DNA from: Candidatus Binataceae bacterium
Lineage (GTDB): Bacteria > Desulfobacterota > Binatia > Binatales > Binataceae
Assembly (NCBI GenBank): GCA_030042765.1
Contig: JASHZA010000334.1
Span: 1-8,044, forward strand
Direction of reading: 5' to 3'
Length of the DNA: 8,044 nucleotides
In this document: one piece after another, positions 6,541 through 8,044 of the stretch
Layout: every line of letters begins with the position of its first letter
Position numbering within the stretch: position 1 is the first letter of the stretch
Made by a program: the position numbers and the translations under genes
Notes under the pieces: generated by a model
What the model saw: the letters and a program-made list of their open reading frames with translations, nothing else
What the model was told of the DNA's origin: nothing
Databases searched by the model: none

Positions 6541-6660
6541 TTTATCTTAAGCAATCAATATTAGGCTTTGTTTATCCCTATAGAATTTCAAATCAATCCA
6601 CATAATGAAAAGATGCTTGTTTTATGCGTATGCTGGTTTAAAATGGAATTAGGTTTTTAG
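6541..6660. other. AT-rich island between divergent genes
   Basis: By count, 34 of these 120 bases are G or C (28%), against 35 of 60 (58%) in 6421-6480. No long frame crosses it. It probably carries promoter elements for one or both divergent genes. Confidence 0.65.
6617..6644 (+). promoter_or_regulatory. Candidate sigma-70 promoter for the 6880 gene
   Basis: TTGTTT (6617-6622) is followed after 16 nt by TAAAAT (6639-6644), a 5/6 match to the -10 consensus, inside the AT-rich island. Transcription would begin near 6651 and leave a leader of roughly 230 nt before the ATG at 6880. The -35 is poor (3/6). Confidence 0.35.
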
Positions 6661-6731
6661 CTTGGCTTCGTCTCGGGAATTTTTCGAGTCGCATCGTTGG
6701 CCTCCTTTTCCGAGCGCGTTGCACGTTTGTG

Positions 6732-6760
6732 AACCGACAGGCGAATTCGCAACGTCGGTT
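6732..6760 (+). repeat. Nested dyad in the leader of the 6880 gene
   Basis: AACCGAC (6732-6738) and GTCGGTT (6754-6760) form a perfect 7-bp stem. The loop itself contains the 10-bp palindrome GCGAATTCGC (6741-6750). The 9-mer GACAGGCGA occurs at 6736-6744 and again at 6771-6779. It could be an RNA hairpin in the leader or a protein-binding site. Confidence 0.4.
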
Positions 6761-6879
6761 ACGTCGAGCGGACAGGCGATCGGGCGAAGATTGGCAATGA
6801 CGTGTAAATGCGATTCATGTGGTGATGGAACATCTTTTGCGTTGAGAGGCGACAGCCAGAATATAATTCGGAGTGAAGG

Positions 6880-7647
6880 ATGAGTCTAAAACTGGACGAG
6901 CTCAGAAAGCGCTTGCTTCAGCAGCAGTCTCAGGACGGCAACGCTGGATCGTCAGCTGACACTCCGGCGTCCTCGCGCGGGGCTGACTCTGTAAAATCCG
7001 TAGATCCGAAGGAATCCGGGCTGACAGCCGTCGACCTTCCGGCTGCGAAGCTCCTGGAGGCATCGTCGACGAACGGCGTCAACCTTGAAGTGGCTCCCAA
7101 ACGAGACGAGAGCAATATCTCGATGCCGGCGCGGCAAAGCGCCCCATCCATAAAGGGCGACGAGACCCAGGACCAGCTCGCCGACGCGGTCGCGAAGGTA
7201 TTTGAGGAGACCACGAATTTCGAAGGCCGCCTCGACGAGTTGCGCCGGATGTTCAACCTGGTCGAACAGGTCGGGGGTTCTGCAGAGGAATTGTTCGGAC
7301 CGCTGAGGGCCTTCCACGGGCAGCTTTCTCAATTGGCCCGTTCGTTTGAGCCAATGCGGGCCTTTCAGAGCCAGCTCGCGCAATTGGCAGAGACCTTCGA
7401 ACCCATGAAAGTGCTGCACGACCAGTTGGCGCAGGTCGCCGATTCGTTTAAGCAGCATCTGGAGCAGCTGGTGCACGCTCTCGATCCGGCCAAAGAGTTC
7501 CGCGACCGTATTCTTCGGCTCGCGGCAATCTTTGACCAAGCAAGCGAATTGCAGGTTCAATTCCGCGATCTCTACTCGGCGTTCAACTCGTCGGGAGGTG
7601 ATGCGCCTGCTGGCGGCGGTAACGGCAGACGGGCGGCCCTGCACTAG
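6880..7647 (+). CDS. Hypothetical protein with 17-residue helical repeats (255 aa)
   Basis: I do not recognise a named family. The start is ATG 6880, with GGAG (6870-6873) 6 nt upstream. Residues 1-16 form a short helix (MSLKLDELRKRLLQQQ). Residues ~17-95 are a Ser/Asp/Ala-rich, probably disordered linker. From 108 the protein is a regular array of amphipathic helical units beginning with Phe or Leu: 108-124, 125-138 (14 residues), 139-155, 156-172, 173-189, 190-200 (11), 201-217 and 218-234; units without a length given are 17 residues. The clearest are FGPLRAFHGQLSQLARS, FEPMRAFQSQLAQLAET and FEPMKVLHDQLAQVADS. The tail is Gly/Ala-rich (236-255). There is no signal peptide or membrane segment, so it is probably cytoplasmic. 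A scaffold, phasin-like surface binder or filament former is possible, but that is conjecture. Its stop overlaps the stop of the convergent OPT gene. Confidence 0.85.
   Translation: MSLKLDELRKRLLQQQSQDGNAGSSADTPASSRGADSVKSVDPKESGLTAVDLPAAKLLEASSTNGVNLEVAPKRDESNISMPARQSAPSIKGDETQDQLADAVAKVFEETTNFEGRLDELRRMFNLVEQVGGSAEELFGPLRAFHGQLSQLARSFEPMRAFQSQLAQLAETFEPMKVLHDQLAQVADSFKQHLEQLVHALDPAKEFRDRILRLAAIFDQASELQVQFRDLYSAFNSSGGDAPAGGGNGRRAALH
7294..7446 (+). repeat. Three tandem 51-bp coding repeats
   Basis: Units 7294-7344, 7345-7395 and 7396-7446 each encode one 17-residue helical unit of the preceding gene. They are recognisably related in protein but well diverged in DNA, so the duplication is old and kept by selection on the protein rather than a recent slippage product. 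Confidence 0.75.
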
Positions 7648-8044
7648 AGAAGCGGCAGTTTCAAGCCAGCGGTGACAAGGGCACCGCTCGCGACCCCCAT
7701 CAGAGCCTCGCCGGCGACGAGTCCGGCGGCGAAGAGCAAACCGGACCCGCCGCCTTCGCCCTCATCGCGGCGCAGCAGTAGTCGCGCGATCGCACCGATC
7801 ATAATGGTGACGCTCAGGCCAACCGGGAGATAAAGGCCGATCGCCACGGGCATCACTGGCGTACGCCAACTCGCGCGACGCCGCTCGAGTATTCCGTCGG
7901 TCACCACCAGGATAGTGGCAATCGCCGCGCCCGCGCCCACCGTGCTCCACGGAAGTTCGCCGCGAAACACTCCCTGAGCAACCTTCGCCATTAAAAAGGC
8001 TTGCGGCGCTGCCAGCGCATGCGGACCCGCAGAAGGTGTGCCGG
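7644..8044 (-). CDS. OPT-family oligopeptide/metal-peptide transporter, C-terminal part (partial)
   Basis: This is the C-terminal ~132 residues of a polytopic inner-membrane transporter of the OPT (oligopeptide transporter) family; the 5' end lies beyond the window edge. Members move oligopeptides or peptide-like metal chelates into the cell. The frame stays open from the edge through GTPSAGPHALAAPQAFLMAKV, so the ATG at 7991 is internal and not the start. Family-like features are APQAFLMAKVAQGVFRGELPW, a membrane segment (VGAGAAIATILVVTDGIL), the charged turn ERRRASWRTPVMPVAIGLYLP, a second membrane segment (SVTIMIGAIARLLL), a polar Gly-rich loop (RRDEGEGGGSG) and a last membrane segment with LLFAAGLVAGEALMGV. 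This layout matches the end of bacterial OPT proteins as I know them. Substrate cannot be told. It converges on the repeat-protein gene with overlapping stop codons. Confidence 0.85.
   Translation of the reverse strand, partial: GTPSAGPHALAAPQAFLMAKVAQGVFRGELPWSTVGAGAAIATILVVTDGILERRRASWRTPVMPVAIGLYLPVGLSVTIMIGAIARLLLRRDEGEGGGSGLLFAAGLVAGEALMGVASGALVTAGLKLPLL

Larger units (their letters stand above)
6286..6879. other. 594-nt divergent intergenic region
   Basis: This is the only long stretch without a convincing gene. From left to right it holds the mlaC ribosome site (6295-6299), several inverted repeats (6314-6421), a moderate-GC stretch (~6422-6540) in which I see nothing, a very AT-rich island (6541-6660), a nested dyad (6732-6760), and the ribosome site of the 6880 gene. 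A TTG-initiated frame (6662-6883) is open through the right part but has weak support. No tRNA, known riboswitch core or mobile-element end was recognised. Confidence 0.7.

Noticed and set aside
6541..6610. DnaA-box-like words (TTTATCCCTA, CAATCCACA) in the AT-rich island
   Set aside because: They have two or more mismatches to TTATNCACA, do not form a regular array, and no dnaA or dnaN gene is nearby. There is no case for an origin.
6862..6867. Perfect TATAAT before the 6880 gene
   Set aside because: A start from this -10 would fall around 6874, after the ribosome site (6870-6873) had been passed, and there is no -35 at 16-18 nt. It is probably fortuitous.
6952..7644. 230-codon minus-strand frame opposite the repeat protein
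   Set aside because: The plus frame has a ribosome site and regular 17-residue repeats. The minus frame only mirrors that periodicity.
7644..7991. Treating the ATG at 7991 as the start of a 115-aa membrane protein
   Set aside because: The frame remains open to the window edge and continues OPT-like sequence (APQAFLM), so this is the tail of a larger gene.

Overview
The window looks like chromosomal DNA from a high-GC, Gram-negative (diderm) bacterium. It carries an MlaC-type periplasmic phospholipid carrier and two lipoprotein-type signal sequences, which imply an outer membrane, beside the housekeeping pair dprA-topA. The style (NHL-repeat lipoprotein, OPT transporter, Ala/Gln-rich helical repeat protein) fits a soil or deltaproteobacterial-type lineage (Desulfobacterota/Binatota-like). 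That placement is an inference from general familiarity, not a search result.

Layout. (1) 15-248, minus: a small unrecognised ORF, divergent from the next unit. (2) 416-4057, plus: dprA followed 48 nt later by topA, the most securely identified block. DprA handles incoming single-stranded DNA and loads RecA; TopA relaxes negative supercoils. (3) 4149-6285, minus: three genes in the transcriptional order mlaC (6285-5602), a small Thr-rich lipoprotein (5486-5202) and an NHL-repeat lipoprotein (5081-4149). All three are predicted to be exported. The gaps of 115 and 120 nt are long for a tight operon, and the first contains a strong hairpin. (4) 6286-6879: a 594-nt divergent intergenic region. 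It has a cluster of inverted repeats on the mlaC side, a very AT-rich 120-nt island, and a structured stretch before the next gene. (5) 6880-7647, plus: an unrecognised protein whose C-terminal half is a regular 17-residue helical repeat array. (6) 7644-8044, minus: the C-terminal end of an OPT-family transporter that continues past the window edge. Its TAG stop and that of the repeat protein are both read from the same palindromic CTAG.

No tRNA, rRNA, CRISPR array, transposase, integrase or recognisable phage gene is visible. The observations most worth following are the 17-residue repeat protein, a possible mutually exclusive RNA fold between mlaC and the small lipoprotein that would mask its ribosome binding site, the dyad-rich and AT-rich divergent promoter region, and an apparent insertion plus a degenerate zinc ribbon in TopA.
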